NCBI GenBank assembly: GCA_003506895.1
Contig: DNXO01000094.1
Span: 69,290 to 93,523, forward strand
DNA: 24,234 nucleotides
Direction of reading: 5' to 3'
Origin: Acetobacteraceae bacterium
GTDB lineage: Bacteria; Pseudomonadota; Alphaproteobacteria; Acetobacterales; Acetobacteraceae
This document shows positions 6,060 through 14,462 of the stretch, one piece after another. How positions within the stretch are numbered: position 1 is the first letter of the stretch; each line of letters opens with the position of its first letter. The notes beneath the pieces are model-generated. The model was not told the origin of the DNA, searched no databases, and worked only from the letters and a program-made list of their open reading frames with translations. The position numbers and the translations under genes are program-made.

Positions 6060-7721
6060 ATGCAGCCCATGACAGAAAAGCAACCAGCCGTGGGTCGCCG
6101 CGGCATGGTGATCACCAATCATCCGCTCGCCTCCGCGGCGGGGGCGGAGATGATTGCGGCCGGCGGCAACGCGATCGATGCCGCCATAGCCGCGTTCTTC
6201 ACGCTGACGGTGGTGGAGCCGATGATGGTCGGTATCCTGGGCGGCGGCATGGCGCATATCCGGCTGGCCGACGGCACGCACACGATCATCGACAACCAGA
6301 GCACGGCCCCGGCTGCTACCGGTCCGACGACCTACACCGCCGATCCGAACGCCGCACCGGGAACGATGGACACGATCGGGCGCAAGAACGCGGTCGGGCC
6401 GACTGCTGTCGCCGTCCCTGGCAACCTGAAAGGCTGGCTGGAGGCTCTGGATCGTTTCGGCACGTTCTCCCGCGCCGACGTGATGGAGCCGGCGATCCGC
6501 CATGCCAGCCGAGGTTTCCGCGTTACGCCGTATCTGCATGAATGTGTTGCCGACTGTGCCGAAGACATGGCGCGCGACGCCGAAATCTCCAGGCTGTATC
6601 TGCCGGATGGCACACCCATCCAGGCCGGCGCGCGGTTGGTCACCAGCGATTACGCAGCCACGCTGCGCGACATCGCCCGCGATGGACCCGACCACCTCTA
6701 CGCCGGCCCGCTCGGTGATCATTACGCCGCAAGCATGGCAAAATCCGGCGGATATATCAGCAAAGCCGATCTGACTGGATACCGAACGATTACGCGGGAA
6801 CCGGTGCGCGGCACCTATCGCGGTTATGACATCATCGGTCCGCCGCCGCCTTCGTCCGGGCCGCTGCACATCGTGCAGATGCTGAACATTCTGGAGGGTT
6901 ACGACGTCGGCGCGCTGGGTTTCGGCACCGCCGAAACGGTGCACCTGCTGGCCGAGGTGCTGAAGATTGCTTTCGCCGACCGAGCGGCGGCGACGGCCGA
7001 TCCGGCGTTCGTCAACGTTCCGATGGAAAAGATACTGTCCAAGTCATACGCCGCCGAACGCCGTGCACGTATCGATCCGAACCAGGCGCAGGCATGGTCG
7101 GCGGAGGTCGCGCCGGAAGGTTCCGCCTACACGACCCATGTTACGGTCGCGGATGCCGCCGGGAACATTGTTTCCAGTACACAAACGATCAACAGCCTAT
7201 TCGGCGCCCGCTATATTGTTCCGGGTACCGGCATGATCCCGAACAACTACATGCACGTTTTCGATCCGAACCCAAACCGAGCGAGCTCGGTTCAGGCGGG
7301 AAAGCGGGTGACGTCGTCGATGGCGCCGGTGATCGTTACGAAGGACAGGAAGCCCGCTTTCGCGCTGGGCCTGCCGGGTGGATTGCGGATTTTCCCCTCG
7401 GTGATGCAGGCGCTGTCCAACCTGATCGATCACGGTATGAGCGTGCAACAGGCGGTCGAGGCTGCTCGGGTGTGGACGCAAGGCCATGCACTGGAACTGG
7501 AGGGCGGGATTTCCCAACCGGTGTTCGATGCGCTGCGCGTGATGGGTCACGATGCCGTTCGCGTCGGCAACGTCGCCGGCGGCATGAGCGCGATCCGCTT
7601 CCACGACGACGGCACGCTGGAAGGGGCCGCCTGCTGGCGGGCAGACGGCACCCCGATCGCGGTAGGCGGTGGGTTGGCTCGGCCGGGCGTTCGGTTCCGG
7701 CCGGAGGCTACCCGGAACTAG
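6060..7721 (+). CDS. ggt: Gamma-glutamyltransferase / glutathione hydrolase family protein, 553 aa
   Basis: An Ntn-hydrolase that self-cleaves before a threonine, which becomes the nucleophile. The site is Thr358 in AYTTHVTVADAAGN, equivalent to the TTHYSV start of the E. coli small subunit. Other family marks are GGNAIDAA near the N-terminus, VGILGGGMAHIRLADG, DHLYAGPLG and the GKRVTSSMAP oxyanion segment. Start ATG 6060 is chosen because GGAGGA lies 7 bases upstream; an ATG at 6033 in the same frame has no ribosome site. The N-terminus lacks a signal peptide, so this copy is probably cytoplasmic, unlike the periplasmic E. coli enzyme. Related acylases and oxamate amidohydrolases share the fold. 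It is divergent from the enolase-superfamily gene and its TAG stop shares CTAG with the convergent SCO gene. Confidence 0.93.
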   Translation: MQPMTEKQPAVGRRGMVITNHPLASAAGAEMIAAGGNAIDAAIAAFFTLTVVEPMMVGILGGGMAHIRLADGTHTIIDNQSTAPAATGPTTYTADPNAAPGTMDTIGRKNAVGPTAVAVPGNLKGWLEALDRFGTFSRADVMEPAIRHASRGFRVTPYLHECVADCAEDMARDAEISRLYLPDGTPIQAGARLVTSDYAATLRDIARDGPDHLYAGPLGDHYAASMAKSGGYISKADLTGYRTITREPVRGTYRGYDIIGPPPPSSGPLHIVQMLNILEGYDVGALGFGTAETVHLLAEVLKIAFADRAAATADPAFVNVPMEKILSKSYAAERRARIDPNQAQAWSAEVAPEGSAYTTHVTVADAAGNIVSSTQTINSLFGARYIVPGTGMIPNNYMHVFDPNPNRASSVQAGKRVTSSMAPVIVTKDRKPAFALGLPGGLRIFPSVMQALSNLIDHGMSVQQAVEAARVWTQGHALELEGGISQPVFDALRVMGHDAVRVGNVAGGMSAIRFHDDGTLEGAACWRADGTPIAVGGGLARPGVRFRPEATRN

Positions 7722-8326
7722 CCCATCAGCTTCTTCAGGTTCGCCGCGATCTCATCCCCGGACTGATCGGCTCGGACGGGCGCGATAAACGCGCCGGTCG
7801 GACTCATGAGGTAAAGCACCGAACTGTGGTCCATGGAATAATCGTTCGGGCCGGTGCCGGTGCGGTGTTCGGCGTAATAGACCCGGTACTCCCTGGCGAC
7901 CTGGGCGATTTGCTCAGGCGATCCGGTCAGGCCCTCGATACTGGGGCCGAACGCGGCGACGTATTGCTTCACCACGGCGGGGGTATCGCGCTTCGGATCG
8001 ACGGTGATGAACAGGGGCTGAAGGCGCGATGCGGACGGGCCGAGTTTGTCCATCGCGTCGGCGACGGCGTTCAGCGTGGTCGGGCACACATCCGGGCAGA
8101 AGGTGTAGCCAAAATACACCAGCATATACTTGCCGCGAAAATCCCTGTCGGTGACGGGTTTGCCGTCGCCGTTCTGCAACGTGAACGGGCCGCCGATCCC
8201 CAAGGCGCCATTTCCGCCGGTATTGCTGCTCAACCACATGAACCCGCCGGCACCGACCAGCAGTATCGCCAGCAGCAGGCCCATCAACGCCAACAACAGG
8301 CGGTTGGGTTTAGTGGTGGTGTTCAT
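7718..8326 (-). CDS. SCO1/SenC-family copper chaperone, 202 aa
   Basis: A membrane-anchored periplasmic thioredoxin-fold protein that delivers copper to the CuA site of cytochrome oxidase or acts as a thiol reductase. An N-terminal anchor spans residues about 9-31. The copper site is visible as Cys77-x3-Cys81 (FCPDVCP) and His167 (MDHSS). FITVDPKRDTP (106-116) is the family signature. ATG 8326 is chosen because GGAG stands 6 bases upstream; a GTG at 8338 in the same frame is less likely. The start lies inside the end of the CopD fusion gene (17-bp overlap), so the two are probably translationally coupled. It is the last gene of the copper operon. Confidence 0.95.
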   Translation of the reverse strand: MNTTTKPNRLLLALMGLLLAILLVGAGGFMWLSSNTGGNGALGIGGPFTLQNGDGKPVTDRDFRGKYMLVYFGYTFCPDVCPTTLNAVADAMDKLGPSASRLQPLFITVDPKRDTPAVVKQYVAAFGPSIEGLTGSPEQIAQVAREYRVYYAEHRTGTGPNDYSMDHSSVLYLMSPTGAFIAPVRADQSGDEIAANLKKLMG

Positions 8327-10205
8327 GAGACGCTCCACTGCGTTGTTCGATTGGGTGAGTACGGATACCGCGAATCGCGGCTAAGAGATCATCGGGTGAG
8401 CGCCACGCACCGGTGGCACCGGGACGCCGCACCGCGCGCAGCCACCCGTTCGGGTCGATCAGGAACGCGGTTCCGGCGGCTTCGTCCAGCGGCAGGTCGG
8501 CCAGGATGGCATAGGCATTCCAGGCGGCCGGACTGGCCGCGACGCAGGATCCGGGCGTCGGGTTGAATGCGGCTGAATCATCGGCAGGAACGGTCAGGGT
8601 GACGGCCTCCGCTGGCGGCACGGTGTCCTGGTCGGGTTCGGAAGCACCGAGAACAACCAGGACGGCGCGCCCATGCAGGTCGGCCAACGCCGATGCGGGC
8701 AGCCCATTGCAGGCGATCGGTCCGGCTGGGGCGGGCACGGGTGTGTCGAACGTCCCGTTCTGCTGGAATGCTACCGCGGCACTATGGGCGCGGACGTAAT
8801 CGATCAACGCCCAGCGTCCCTCGGGCGGCACCAGGTCCCGGAAGCCGGGCATTGCCAGGCCACCCTCGGGGTCGTCGATGCCGTGGGTCAGCCACCAGAA
8901 CATTTCGCCGTCGCTGTGGCCCCAGACATGGGGCTGCGTCAGGTCGGCGGGTTTGATGCGAAGCGCCGCCGCGGCCGGTCCGTTGCCCTCGCCGTCCGGT
9001 CCGTGGCAGGCGATGCAGCGTTGCGCGAAAAGTGCCTGGCCACGGGCGATCGACTCGGCGGAAAATCCGGTTGGCGAGGTCTGGAAACTGGTTGGATAGG
9101 CCTCGGCGGTCAGCAGGGTGAATGAGGGTCCACGCCAAGCGACCGCCGCCAGCAGGACGACCAGGGCGGGTATGCGGAGCCGCCGCCACAGCAACGCGGC
9201 TGCCATCATCAGGACGGCCACGCCCACCAGGACCAGGCTTGCGAATACCTCCTGCCGGAAGTCGGCGTCCTCGCGCACCGTGACCAGGGTGAACTGCCAC
9301 GGGAACGGCCACACCGGCTGTTGGTGCACGCCGGGGACGGTGGAGGCCAGGAACGCCGCCGCCGTGACGATCGCGAGGCCGATGAGCGCCTCGGCAAGGG
9401 CTGACGCCATCAGGTGCCGCCGCGCATCCGTCGCGGCGGCGGCCAGGCGGTCGGTCAGCCACAGGCGGTTGATCGCCGCGAGGGCCAGGGCCAGCAGGAA
9501 CAGCGCGATTTTCAACAGGCTGATGTGGCCATAGGTCGTGCCGAACAGGGCTGGGATGCTGCCGATCAGTGCCAGTCCCTGGGCAAAGCCGGTGCCCGCC
9601 AGGATTAGCACGCAGGCCAGCCCAAGGGGCGAGAAACGCAGGCAGACCGCTGCCGCATCGGCCGTTGAAAGCGCGCGCAGACTCAGCCAGAGCGGCAGCA
9701 GCGCGCCGAACCAGATGCCAGCGGCGATAAGATGCAGGGCTTCGGACAGAAGAAGCTCGTTTCCAGTCATGCCGGGGGCGGCGCCGGCATGACCGATCAA
9801 GCCCTGCGTCGCCAGCGCCATGGCGGTCAGCGCGATGGCCGGATAGAGGCCCCTACGCGTCAGTAGTTCAAGGAGTGTGGCGACCAGCAGCAAGCCCAGG
9901 CGCAGCATCAGCATGTTGCCGTAGCGCGTGTGTTCGGCGACCGCTGGCAAGGCATCCCACGCGTCGGGCAAGGTATCGGCGCCGGCTATCGTCGCGGCTT
10001 GCAGCGTGAACCAGGCGGCGCCGGCCAGCAAAGCCAGCAAGCCGCTGATCCAGCGCAAGCGTGACAGCACAAGTCGCAGTCTGTCCGGCACGATCCGGGC
10101 CGCGGGCAAAATCCAGGCGCTGAAGCCGGCCCCACCCAGCAGCGACAGGGCCGCCGCCAGATGAAGACCGCGCATCAGCGCCGTGATGGTGGGCAGGGCC
10201 GTCAC
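8310..10205 (-). CDS. CopD-family membrane protein fused to cytochrome c and a thioredoxin-like tail, 631 aa
   Basis: Residues about 10-290 form a multi-helix CopD/YebZ-type copper membrane domain (HLAAALSLLGG at the start, LHLIAAGIWFGALLPLW in the middle). Two more helices follow, at about 321-356. A class I cytochrome c domain follows with haem site Cys397-IAC-His401 and probable axial Met452 (LAMPGF). The C-terminal 130 residues look thioredoxin/AhpC-like (GRAVLVVLGA, FLIDPNGWLRAVRRPG) but have no CxxC. The protein ends in a His-rich HEHHH. The GTG start at 10205 abuts the copC stop; an in-frame ATG at 10175 is an alternative. Membrane copper transport tied to electron transfer is the likely role; the combination is inferred from domains only. 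Confidence 0.9.
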   Translation of the reverse strand: MTALPTITALMRGLHLAAALSLLGGAGFSAWILPAARIVPDRLRLVLSRLRWISGLLALLAGAAWFTLQAATIAGADTLPDAWDALPAVAEHTRYGNMLMLRLGLLLVATLLELLTRRGLYPAIALTAMALATQGLIGHAGAAPGMTGNELLLSEALHLIAAGIWFGALLPLWLSLRALSTADAAAVCLRFSPLGLACVLILAGTGFAQGLALIGSIPALFGTTYGHISLLKIALFLLALALAAINRLWLTDRLAAAATDARRHLMASALAEALIGLAIVTAAAFLASTVPGVHQQPVWPFPWQFTLVTVREDADFRQEVFASLVLVGVAVLMMAAALLWRRLRIPALVVLLAAVAWRGPSFTLLTAEAYPTSFQTSPTGFSAESIARGQALFAQRCIACHGPDGEGNGPAAAALRIKPADLTQPHVWGHSDGEMFWWLTHGIDDPEGGLAMPGFRDLVPPEGRWALIDYVRAHSAAVAFQQNGTFDTPVPAPAGPIACNGLPASALADLHGRAVLVVLGASEPDQDTVPPAEAVTLTVPADDSAAFNPTPGSCVAASPAAWNAYAILADLPLDEAAGTAFLIDPNGWLRAVRRPGATGAWRSPDDLLAAIRGIRTHPIEQRSGASHEHHH

Positions 10206-10556
10206 TCAGGGCTTCACCGTGAATTTGAAATGCCCCTCGGTCTTGTGGGTATCCACCGAGGTGACATGCCAAGTCACCGTGTACACCCCTGGCGGCAGTG
10301 GTGTCAGCCTGACGACCAGGGTCGTCCCATTGTCCCTGGTCGCCGGTTTGCCCTGATCGACGCGTTTACCGTTCCCGTCCGTTACCTGGATCGAACTGAA
10401 CAGGGGTTCCACCGGTTCGGTGTAGGTCAGTGAAAGTGTAGGTGGGGGGCCGGATACCTCCGACCCCACCGCCGGCGACGCCCGGTCCAGGAACGCATGG
10501 GCCCAGGCGGCTGGCGCGATCAGGCAAGCCGCCAGGACTGCGATGATTCCGCGCAT
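10206..10556 (-). CDS. copC: CopC-family periplasmic copper-binding protein, 116 aa
   Basis: A signal peptide of 19 residues ends AWA, leaving His20 as mature residue 1, the copper(II) ligand in CopC proteins. The other expected ligands are present as Asp102 and His104 (SVDTHKTEGHFKF). The body (LTYTEPVEPLFSSIQV, LPPGVYTVTWHV) is the small CopC beta barrel. The protein binds copper in the periplasm and hands it to the CopD partner encoded immediately downstream. ATG 10556 is preferred over an upstream TTG because it places the signal peptide correctly. It starts 4 bases after the barrel gene stop. The Met-rich copper(I) site of plasmid CopC is not seen. Confidence 0.95.
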   Translation of the reverse strand: MRGIIAVLAACLIAPAAWAHAFLDRASPAVGSEVSGPPPTLSLTYTEPVEPLFSSIQVTDGNGKRVDQGKPATRDNGTTLVVRLTPLPPGVYTVTWHVTSVDTHKTEGHFKFTVKP

Positions 10557-10560
10557 TGCC

Positions 10561-11511
10561 TTAGAACCACTCAACGATTGGCTTACCCAGGCTGTGTGGC
10601 AACAAATCGTCGAAATACAGGTGGAACTGCGCGATCACGCCCAGATGAGAGCCGGCCGCGCGGTTGCCGGGGGCAAGCGCCTCCAGCCCGAACGCGTAAC
10701 CCGTGGTGGTGTAGTTCACTCCGATACCCCACAGATACTGGGTTGTGAGTGTCGTCGGATTGCTGGCGGGCGAGGACCAGGTCAGTTCGACCACTGGCGT
10801 CAGCTTGTTGACGAAGTCGGGCAGCCCATAGTCCTTCACCTGCGAGGACAGATACCGGAAGCTGTATTGCAGCGACAAACCGCCGGCCCAGGCGTTGGAG
10901 TTCCCGTTGTTGACCGGGGTGCCACTGACCGGATCGACCTTCAACGCCTTGTCCGCGATCTGGTAGCCCAGTTCGCCGGTCAATGCGAAGGGGCGCAGCC
11001 AATCGATGGGCAGATCACCAAACCCTTTGCCGAAATAGAGCGTCGGACTGGTGGAGCTGCTGTCGTCGTTGTCCAGTACCGCGCCGTTCGACCCATTCGC
11101 GCCGGTGCGCGCCATCACGCGCTGGACGCCGAGCGAGAGCAGGAACTCATGCTCATTGTTGACGTAGGCTTTGTATTTCAGCGTGATCGCCAGGTTTTGC
11201 CAGCCATTCGCCGTCTTTGCGCCGGGCTGGGTCAGCCAGTTGTAGCCGTCGTTGATCGCGAAGCCGAAGTTCTCGGTGATGCGTTTGTCGAACTCGAATT
11301 CCATTCCGTAGAGGCCGGGTGCTGGCCCGCCGGTGGCGGGTTGCGGCAGATAGCTGAAGGTGGGCAGGCTCGCCTCATCGGCGACATTGGGGTCGTCGAT
11401 CAGCAGGGTGCTGATGAACATATGGTCGCCGGCAAAGCCGTGCGCGTGGGCATGCTGGGCGAGTGGCATCGTGCCGGCGATTAGCGCGGCAAACAGATAA
11501 CGCGGATTCAT
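10561..11511 (-). CDS. Predicted outer-membrane beta-barrel protein of the copper operon, 316 aa
   Basis: A signal peptide (MNPRYLFAALIAGTMPLAQ) leads to a His-rich mature start (HAHAHGFAGDHMF). The rest alternates short beta strands with Gly/Asn/Ser turns (for example GFAINDGYNWLTQPG, LAITLKYKAYVNNEHEFLLSLGV) and finishes with Phe (VEWF), as outer-membrane barrels do. I do not recognise a named family. Its position between the DUF2946-like gene and copC suggests an outer-membrane channel or sensor for copper, which is inference. The ATG at 11511 follows a CAGGAG ribosome site that can be folded into a hairpin with the end of the preceding gene. Confidence 0.8.
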   Translation of the reverse strand: MNPRYLFAALIAGTMPLAQHAHAHGFAGDHMFISTLLIDDPNVADEASLPTFSYLPQPATGGPAPGLYGMEFEFDKRITENFGFAINDGYNWLTQPGAKTANGWQNLAITLKYKAYVNNEHEFLLSLGVQRVMARTGANGSNGAVLDNDDSSSTSPTLYFGKGFGDLPIDWLRPFALTGELGYQIADKALKVDPVSGTPVNNGNSNAWAGGLSLQYSFRYLSSQVKDYGLPDFVNKLTPVVELTWSSPASNPTTLTTQYLWGIGVNYTTTGYAFGLEALAPGNRAAGSHLGVIAQFHLYFDDLLPHSLGKPIVEWF

Positions 11512-11518
11512 GTTGGGA

Positions 11519-11554
11519 CTCCTGAAGCAGACGAAAGGTCGGCAGTCTCAGGAG
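11519..11554 (-). promoter_or_regulatory. Hairpin covering the ribosome site of the barrel gene (candidate translational coupling)
   Basis: CTCCTGA at the end of the DUF2946-like gene, including its TGA stop, is complementary over 7 bp to the TCAGGAG that holds the ribosome site of the barrel gene; 22 bases separate the arms on the transcript. Ribosomes reading to the upstream stop would open the hairpin. This is inferred from sequence pairing only. Confidence 0.4.
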
Positions 11555-11904
11555 GCGGTTGGCGGTGCCCGTGGCTGGCTGGGAGGACGGTGTGGGGACG
11601 GAGGCGCGGTGGACGGCGGCGGCAGTTCGGTCCGGACCACCGCGATGATGGCGGGCGGCGGCAGGACCGGCGCTTCGGGTGTCAGGATGGCGGTTTGCAC
11701 ATGCGGCGGGGCGCAGAGCGGGCAAATCAGGCAGTCGGTGGTGTGCGCCGGTGGCTGGAATGGGGTTTCGCCGTCGTCGTGGCACAGCACCGCCGCCCCC
11801 GCGATCGGGTCAAGCCGCGGAACCGCCGCTCCCGCGCCAAGCTGCGCCATGAGCGCTAGCAGCACCGCGAACAGCCCGGACAGGTGGAACCGGCGGGTTA
11901 ACAT
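11548..11904 (-). CDS. DUF2946-like Cys-rich exported protein, 118 aa
   Basis: An N-terminal hydrophobic stretch (GLFAVLLALMAQLGAGAA) works as a signal or anchor. It is followed by a metal-ligand-like cluster: Cys41-His42, His54, and Cys58-x2-Cys61-x2-Cys64 (TDCLICPLC). The remainder is Pro-rich. This layout matches DUF2946 proteins, small periplasmic proteins usually found first in copper gene sets. ATG 11904 is taken; a GTG one codon upstream is equally possible and no clear ribosome site is visible. It is the first gene of the operon leading to the barrel, CopC, CopD fusion and SCO. A role in copper sensing or binding is inference. Confidence 0.75.
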   Translation of the reverse strand: MLTRRFHLSGLFAVLLALMAQLGAGAAVPRLDPIAGAAVLCHDDGETPFQPPAHTTDCLICPLCAPPHVQTAILTPEAPVLPPPAIIAVVRTELPPPSTAPPSPHRPPSQPRAPPTAS

Positions 11905-11955
11905 CACGATATGTTTAGCCGGCTTTGCGGCGATCGGGAATACCTTGGCCTTTGG

Positions 11956-12501
11956 TTAACCCGCCGGCCTTAGATGCTCCTGCAAGCGGGGCATCAGTTC
12001 CACCAGGTTGCAGGGCCTGTGCCGGTTATCCAACTGCGAAACCAGAATATCGTCCCACCCGTCTTTGACAGCCCCGGTGCTGCCGGGCAGCGCGAACAAA
12101 TACGTCCCCCCCGCCACGCCCCCAATCGCCCGGGACTGCATCGTCGACGTGCCGATCTTCTGAAAGCTGAGCATCCGGAACAGTTCGCCAAAGCCCTCGA
12201 TACGCTTTTCCAGCACCCGGTCGAACGCCTCTGGCGTGACGTCGCGTCCGGTGATGCCGGTTCCGCCGGTGGTAATCACCACATCGATTTCGGGATCGGC
12301 GATCCAGCGGCGCAGCAGCGTCTCGATCGAACTGGCATCGTCTTTTTCGATCGCCCTGACGGCCACGCAGTGTCCTGCCTTGACGACGCGTTCGGCCAGT
12401 GTGGTGCCCGAGGTGTCGTTCTCCATCGTGCGCGTGTCGGAAACCGTCAGCACGGCGATGTTGACCGGGATAAAGGGGCGGGTTTCGTCCAGGCGGGCCA
12501 T
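11956..12501 (-). CDS. moaB: Molybdenum cofactor biosynthesis protein B (MoaB/Mog fold), 181 aa
   Basis: A cytoplasmic protein of the MogA/MoaB fold, which adenylates molybdopterin before metal insertion or has a related role. Visible marks are VLTVSDTRT (18-25), the nucleotide loop TTGGTGITGRD (77-87) followed by TPEAF, and ALPGSTGAVKDGWDDIL (137-153). The length suits MoaB. It begins 33 bases downstream of the lytic transglycosylase stop and is probably on the same transcript. It ends 51 bases before the copper operon start. MogA is the alternative name, but the length and wording favour MoaB. Confidence 0.95.
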   Translation of the reverse strand: MARLDETRPFIPVNIAVLTVSDTRTMENDTSGTTLAERVVKAGHCVAVRAIEKDDASSIETLLRRWIADPEIDVVITTGGTGITGRDVTPEAFDRVLEKRIEGFGELFRMLSFQKIGTSTMQSRAIGGVAGGTYLFALPGSTGAVKDGWDDILVSQLDNRHRPCNLVELMPRLQEHLRPAG

Positions 12502-12534
12502 GTCGGTATCTCCGGCGGGTAATCGCGGGCCGGA

Positions 12535-14427
12535 TCAGTGCATCCCGGCCGCCGCTGATGCCATTCTGCGCTCTTGCGGCGATCGCGTGAAGCCGGTGGG
12601 CGTGAAGCTGGGGAATTCACCCGCCGACAGGTCGTCCAGGCTTGTGGCCGGCAGGTGCATGCGGGCGGCGTAAATCCACGCATAGACCAGCGCGTGGGAG
12701 ACGAACGCGCGGGTTTCCGCTACCGGTATCGCTTCCAGGAACAGCAGCGGATCGCCGCCATCCCGGATTTCGGGGCCCCAGCGCAGATATCCGCCGGGCC
12801 CCGAATTATAGCTGGCGAGCATTCGCAACAGGTCGTTGCTGATGCCTTCCTGCCGGGACAGGTAGGTCAGATAGCGCTGGCCGATTTCCAGATTGGCGGA
12901 CGGTTCGTGCAGCCGCTCCGGCTCGAAGAAAAGATCGCCGGTGATGTATTGTGCCGTTACCGGCATGATTTGCATCAGCCCTCGCGCACCCGCCGGCGAA
13001 ACCGCCCTGCTGTTGAAATTGGATTCGATACGGGTGACCGCATATACCAATGTCGGGTCGATGGTGAAACCACCGGCGGGCCGCAGGCGCGGCATGGGGA
13101 AACGCAGTTCGTCATGCCGCTGTCCATCGTGCGACTGCAGCAACGCGGCCATCTGGGCGGCACTTTCGGTAAAGCCGGCGGCGGACGCGACCATCAAAAC
13201 CGAGCGGCCAAAGACCGGACTTTTTTCGGTGTCGGTCCAGAGGGCGCGCAGCTCGGCTTCGGCTCGGTCGGCTTGTCCGATCTGAAGCAGGGCGAAGGCG
13301 CGCCGCCCTTGCGGGGTCGCCGCGACCGCATCCACATCGGCCTGGCTCAGCAGTTCCCGGCTGGGGAAAATTCCTGTGTCCATATGAAGAATCCGGCGCG
13401 CCAGCAGGCCGTACAGAGTCAGACGCTCCTCCGCCGCAACCCGCAGCCACTTAACCGTGCCGACCGCATCCCGCATCGAGCGGCTGGCGCGAGAGGCCCA
13501 AAAGGCCGACGCCGCATGCAGGCGGGCGGAGGTATTCGACGCTTTCGCGCCGCCTTCGAACAATTCACGGGCCAGTGCGATGCGATCCAGGCGCCATGCC
13601 GCCAAACCGCCGGTGTAGAACGCAAGACTTGGCTGATCCGTCACCGCGGTGTCCCGCAAGGCCGCCTGCGCGACGCGCAGCGCGTCCACGTCTTCATTGC
13701 GAATAAACAACTGCTGCGCGACTTCCGCGCGAAGCTGCGCGGCATAGGCGGGTGAAATGCCGCGCCTGCTGGAAATCAATCGCAACGCCGACGCTGTATT
13801 ACCCCGCTGCACATGATCGAGAACGCTACGATCAAGAACTGGATCGCGGGCCAGATCGTTACGGGGAGGATCGATGTCTTCCGGGACCGTGTCGGTGTCG
13901 GTGAACCGTTTGAGGATAACGGTTCGGGGAGCGGGGGGAAGGTCGGCACCCTTCGGCGCCCGGGTCAACAAAAGCGCATGGATCGAGGCAGCATCCGGTA
14001 ATTCCGGATAACGCGAGAGCCAGTCGGACAACTCTTCGAAGCTGGAGCGATGATAGTGGCCGAGATAACGGTCGGCGAGTGCCGTGCCCAGCAGCAGCGG
14101 ATCTTCGAGCGCCGAAGTCGACCGTATTGCCTCCGGAATATTGCCGCGCGCCTGATAGGCGAAGATACGCCGCATCAACGCGGCGTCAGCCGGCTGCAGC
14201 GGTTGCGGAAACACCGCACCCGAAGCGCCGGCGTGCGGCACGCGCGAAATCGCCAGCGCAGCCTCATCGGCGCGCATGGCAGTCGTAGTCTGTGTCCCTG
14301 TGCCATTCCCCGATCCGGACAACTGTCCATGCGCGGCGGACGTAAACGCCCCCGCGAAGATCGCAGCCCCGGCGAGGATCGCCCGAGCAGTAGGAAGGCG
14401 GGAGAGCGTATAACCGATCCCTCGCAT
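12535..14427 (-). CDS. Soluble lytic murein transglycosylase (SLT family), 630 aa
   Basis: A periplasmic enzyme that cuts the MurNAc-GlcNAc bond of peptidoglycan with formation of 1,6-anhydroMurNAc. An N-terminal signal peptide (RAILAGAAIFAGAFTSAAHG) leads to a long alpha-helical superhelix (about 90-430). The catalytic SLT domain is at about 455-590, with Glu468 in VTRIESNFN, then SPAGARGLMQIMP, and ASYNSGPG later. This is the Slt70 layout at nearly the usual length. The ATG at 14427 is preceded by an AT-rich spacer with an inverted repeat. It lies between a uracil-DNA glycosylase-like gene and moaB on the same strand. Confidence 0.95.
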   Translation of the reverse strand: MRGIGYTLSRLPTARAILAGAAIFAGAFTSAAHGQLSGSGNGTGTQTTTAMRADEAALAISRVPHAGASGAVFPQPLQPADAALMRRIFAYQARGNIPEAIRSTSALEDPLLLGTALADRYLGHYHRSSFEELSDWLSRYPELPDAASIHALLLTRAPKGADLPPAPRTVILKRFTDTDTVPEDIDPPRNDLARDPVLDRSVLDHVQRGNTASALRLISSRRGISPAYAAQLRAEVAQQLFIRNEDVDALRVAQAALRDTAVTDQPSLAFYTGGLAAWRLDRIALARELFEGGAKASNTSARLHAASAFWASRASRSMRDAVGTVKWLRVAAEERLTLYGLLARRILHMDTGIFPSRELLSQADVDAVAATPQGRRAFALLQIGQADRAEAELRALWTDTEKSPVFGRSVLMVASAAGFTESAAQMAALLQSHDGQRHDELRFPMPRLRPAGGFTIDPTLVYAVTRIESNFNSRAVSPAGARGLMQIMPVTAQYITGDLFFEPERLHEPSANLEIGQRYLTYLSRQEGISNDLLRMLASYNSGPGGYLRWGPEIRDGGDPLLFLEAIPVAETRAFVSHALVYAWIYAARMHLPATSLDDLSAGEFPSFTPTGFTRSPQERRMASAAAGMH

Positions 14428-14462
14428 GCCGTCTCGCTAGCCGCTCCGGCCGTGAGACGCAA

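Noticed and set aside
5966..6118. 51-residue N-terminal extension of the enolase-superfamily frame
   Set aside because: It would overlap the ggt start, and the ATG at 5965 has a strong ribosome site and the normal family start.
5427..6944. 505-codon open frame on the minus strand over ggt and the enolase-type gene
   Set aside because: It covers the divergent promoter region and both real genes in the wrong frame; no family motif.
7094..8566. 490-codon open frame on the + strand across ggt, SCO and the CopD fusion
   Set aside because: It runs through three well-supported genes in other frames, and its product is Arg/Gly-rich without domains; it is a high-GC shadow.
10543..11484. 313-codon + strand frame opposite the barrel gene
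   Set aside because: The minus-strand frame has a signal peptide, ribosome site and operon spacing; the + frame has none.
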